Origin: Incurvaria masculella
Lineage: Eukaryota; Arthropoda; Insecta; Lepidoptera; Incurvariidae
Reading direction: 5' to 3'
Assembly: GCA_946894095.1 (NCBI GenBank)
Contig: OX335645.2
Location: 11,865,001-11,929,000 of the forward strand
Length of the DNA stretch: 64,000 nt
In this document: positions 61,570-64,000 of the stretch, one piece after another
Layout of the letters: each line of letters starts with the position of its first letter
Position numbering within the stretch: position 1 is the first letter of the stretch
Program-made: the position numbers and the translations under genes
Notes under the pieces: model-generated
What the model was told of the DNA's origin: nothing
The model's input: the letters and a program-made list of their open reading frames with translations, nothing else
The model's database searches: none

Positions 61570-64000
61570 TGTTTATAATGTTTCCAGCAAATCTAAATTT
61601 ATGTTGGGTTTTCTAGTAATCGCTATCCTTATTTTCTTAGACCACTTCAAGCAAGAAATTTCGTAAGAAAATAATATTATAGAGAAAAAAAATATGGTAT
61701 CATTGCACATCGAACTATGAAATCTCTCCGTGATGACCTTAAATTACACTTTAATATATACATACACTTTTCACACCAGTTACCACTAGAAAGTACGGAG
61801 TAAATTTTCTGAAAATAGGGCCTAGTGCGATACAGCCCCTCGATGTGAAGGTTCTGTACCATATCTCAAAGAATAGCTAGCTTGAAGATATTTGAATCGA
61901 AAACAATATTTCAAGTCTTCATTTATCTCATTTAGTAGAGAGAGCGTATAGAAATTTCGGCAGCGTAATCCTCGTGTTTTTCCAAGATACATATTTTTTT
62001 TTCGCTAAAGTTTCTAGTTACCGAGATATCAAATTATGAAATGAATGTTTTCATCTGTTTAATTTGACGCGATGTTGTAACCGTGTATAAGGAAGGTCTT
62101 GGCATAAAACCTAGATCTCACGTGACGTGCATTGACAGTAGGTGTAATATTAGTTCTTACGGAACATTCGATTTTTTACACTGAATTACGTTGTATGTAA
62201 AGTCTAACTTCTTATTTAGAGGATATTCAGAAAAAAGATTTTAAACGTTTTGTTTATTTCAAACCCAATAATAATTTTATAAATTGTACGTACTGGCCGT
62301 ATCCTGAATATTATAATGGTAATCCTGTGAGATAAATTAATGGGCGAACAGAATTTTCAGGATCATTACAAGAGAAACTGGTCGCAACAAAGTCAATATA
62401 CATATGTATAGTACATAACAACTTGCGGGTTCGTTTCCGTAATGGTTCATCGACGTGTCCTGTCCAGAAAATTTTATAAAATGTTCAAAGGCTCGTGCAC
62501 AATGGCGTGTGATGGCTTCTCGGTTCAGCACGCTCACTCGGCTTTAAAAACGCCGGTTGAACAATCACATTACCCGGAGAAGCAGCTTCGCGGTCATAAT
62601 TTTCGGCTCAATAAATCGGCAGGTGGCACACGCAGAACATCAAAGACATGTTGCAAAAACTCGCCTCCGCGCCTGCCAGTATCGTGCCGCGAATTCGCGT
62701 CATAAGCACCCATTAACCGACTTCAATCGGGGTCGAGTGTCTAACACGGATAAAAATATACTTCATAAACTACGTTTAGCCAGTTCTCGTCAAACACTAC
62801 AGTTCTGAGCCCTTACGACTTCTCAGCTAAATTGGCGTTAACGACAAATCGATCGACTAGCGTTTGCTATTCGACTTAACTATATGAAGAATTGAAAATC
62901 ACGCGCAGTGGGCGAGAAGCGAATTAAATTTACAACTCCAATGTTGATTTGACAGTTTACGCATCGTTGCCGTAAATAAGTTGACATTGCCGTTAACGCC
63001 GGCTCTGGTTTTCACACACATCGATAGTTTTTTTGACAGGTTGAAGAAGTAAAAGCACATAATATGTAAGTTGTAAAACTCGTATGGGTTTGACATTTAT
63101 AGGTAACTTCTAAGTTCCGTAAACGATAAATTAGGTGAGAGCTCGTACTACCCATAAAGTTGCCGATTAGACCAAATTCTGTTTACCATTCGAAGTATAC
63201 TTTCACCTAACTCGAGGTTTATCTTCAATGGTATTCATTGGTTATGCGTACTAAATATCAACAATGCTTTGAGATCAAAGAGATTTCCAAACAACGCAAA
63301 GGCTTAACACGTTGAGGCTGTCCTGTCAGACGGCAGAGGGAAGGATTATCTACCTTCGGAACACCTATTCGCGACTTTATTATTCATGACAATGCCATGC
63401 CGCACACGACTGGATTATGTTGTTGGAAAAACCCTGACAGTTTGATTGATAACCGCGAACTGGGAATTCGCATTCATAAATCAGTCATAATTGCGGTTTG
63501 CGAACGAGGCGCGACAACGTCGGGACTTATTGAAGAACTGACTTGTTTAGAACTCTCTTATATATTTAAAGTCAATAGAAAATATAATATAACTAGAAGG
63601 CGGCTCGAGTAAAAATTACGTCCTCTATACACCGTTGACTTAATGTTATTTAGTAATTTTACTAATAGACTGTCAGTAAACATTATGCTTTGGGGTGATA
63701 ATATTACAAAATAGGTTACATTCCCGGCTCCGCACAGAACATTTTCGTTTTGGACAACAGAGTTCGGTAAAATTTTCCTTCTTCCTTCGATCCACCACGT
63801 CGCATTACCCGCCGGCGTTATTAATTCGTTTTCGCTTTACGTTCTTACTGACTTTTTTCTTTTTGCTCGAATCCTTAGGGACACACCGTCATGTTAGATA
63901 ACATAATAACGTCCCTCATGAATTGGGCTATCAAGTAAAAAAGATATTTTTCAAATTTGATGAGAAGTTAGAACTCTTCAGCTTTACTACATTAAGATAC
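61570..64000. other. Right end of the window, no gene supported
   Basis: A SINE-body fragment is visible at 62088-62150 (gtgtataaggaaggtcttgg, cataaaacctagatctcacg). Plus-strand frames at 62442-62808 and 63397-63612 show no domain, splice or repeat signature. The 62.6-62.8 kb part is GC-richer but unrecognised. Confidence 0.4.

Overview
This is a eukaryotic, AT-rich and very repeat-rich window, most likely from a moth or butterfly (Lepidoptera). The evidence is a (TTAGG)n tract of the insect telomere type, a mariner transposon, insect-type non-LTR retrotransposon fragments, and several interspersed families that I recognise from memory as common in lepidopteran genomes. I saw no bacterial operons, CRISPR arrays or rRNA genes. 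Most open reading frames here are chance frames or pieces of repeats.

The one convincing host gene is a membrane dipeptidase (renal dipeptidase, peptidase family M19, DPEP-like) on the minus strand, about 15.96 to 47.4 kb. I could place seven exons with matching splice phases: E1 47176-47404, E2 41041-41137, E3 36636-36768, E4 35231-35454, E5 30568-30829, E6 18464-18539 and E7 15958-16189. They join in frame from an N-terminal membrane anchor to a stop codon, and hold the zinc-site motifs DGHND, VEGGH, DLSHVS and FSHSSA. E4, E5 and E7 are each followed, on the transcribed strand, by decayed partial copies of themselves. The copy of E7 has grown into a 42-bp coding minisatellite. E1 is preceded by a different 42-bp minisatellite whose unit carries the 3' splice-site region of that exon.

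The rest is mobile DNA. From left to right: a TTAA-flanked MITE family (480, 13846, 32028); a cluster of short inverted repeats (1.1-2.0 kb) with a 73-bp palindrome; foldback elements; SINEs with a 5S-rRNA-like head (near-full copies at 14.5, 18.0, 22.7, 36.1 and 58.2 kb); SINEs with a tRNA-like head (13.7, 39.1, 48.1, 53.3 kb) that seem to share their body with the first type; LINE remnants at 21.7, 27.0-27.8 and 40.1 kb; a nearly intact mariner (32.8-34.1 kb); a 1.1-kb palindrome (49.7-50.8 kb); a 57-bp satellite grown from a SINE end (52.4-53.2 kb); and a Jockey/CR1-like LINE with an intact reverse-transcriptase ORF (56.5-58.2 kb), cut at its 5' end by a young SINE. A possible exon with an aldehyde-dehydrogenase-like C-terminal motif lies near 61.3-61.5 kb (low confidence). 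The stretches 5.7-9.7, 10.3-12.7, 44.6-47.1 and 58.6-64.0 kb show little else.
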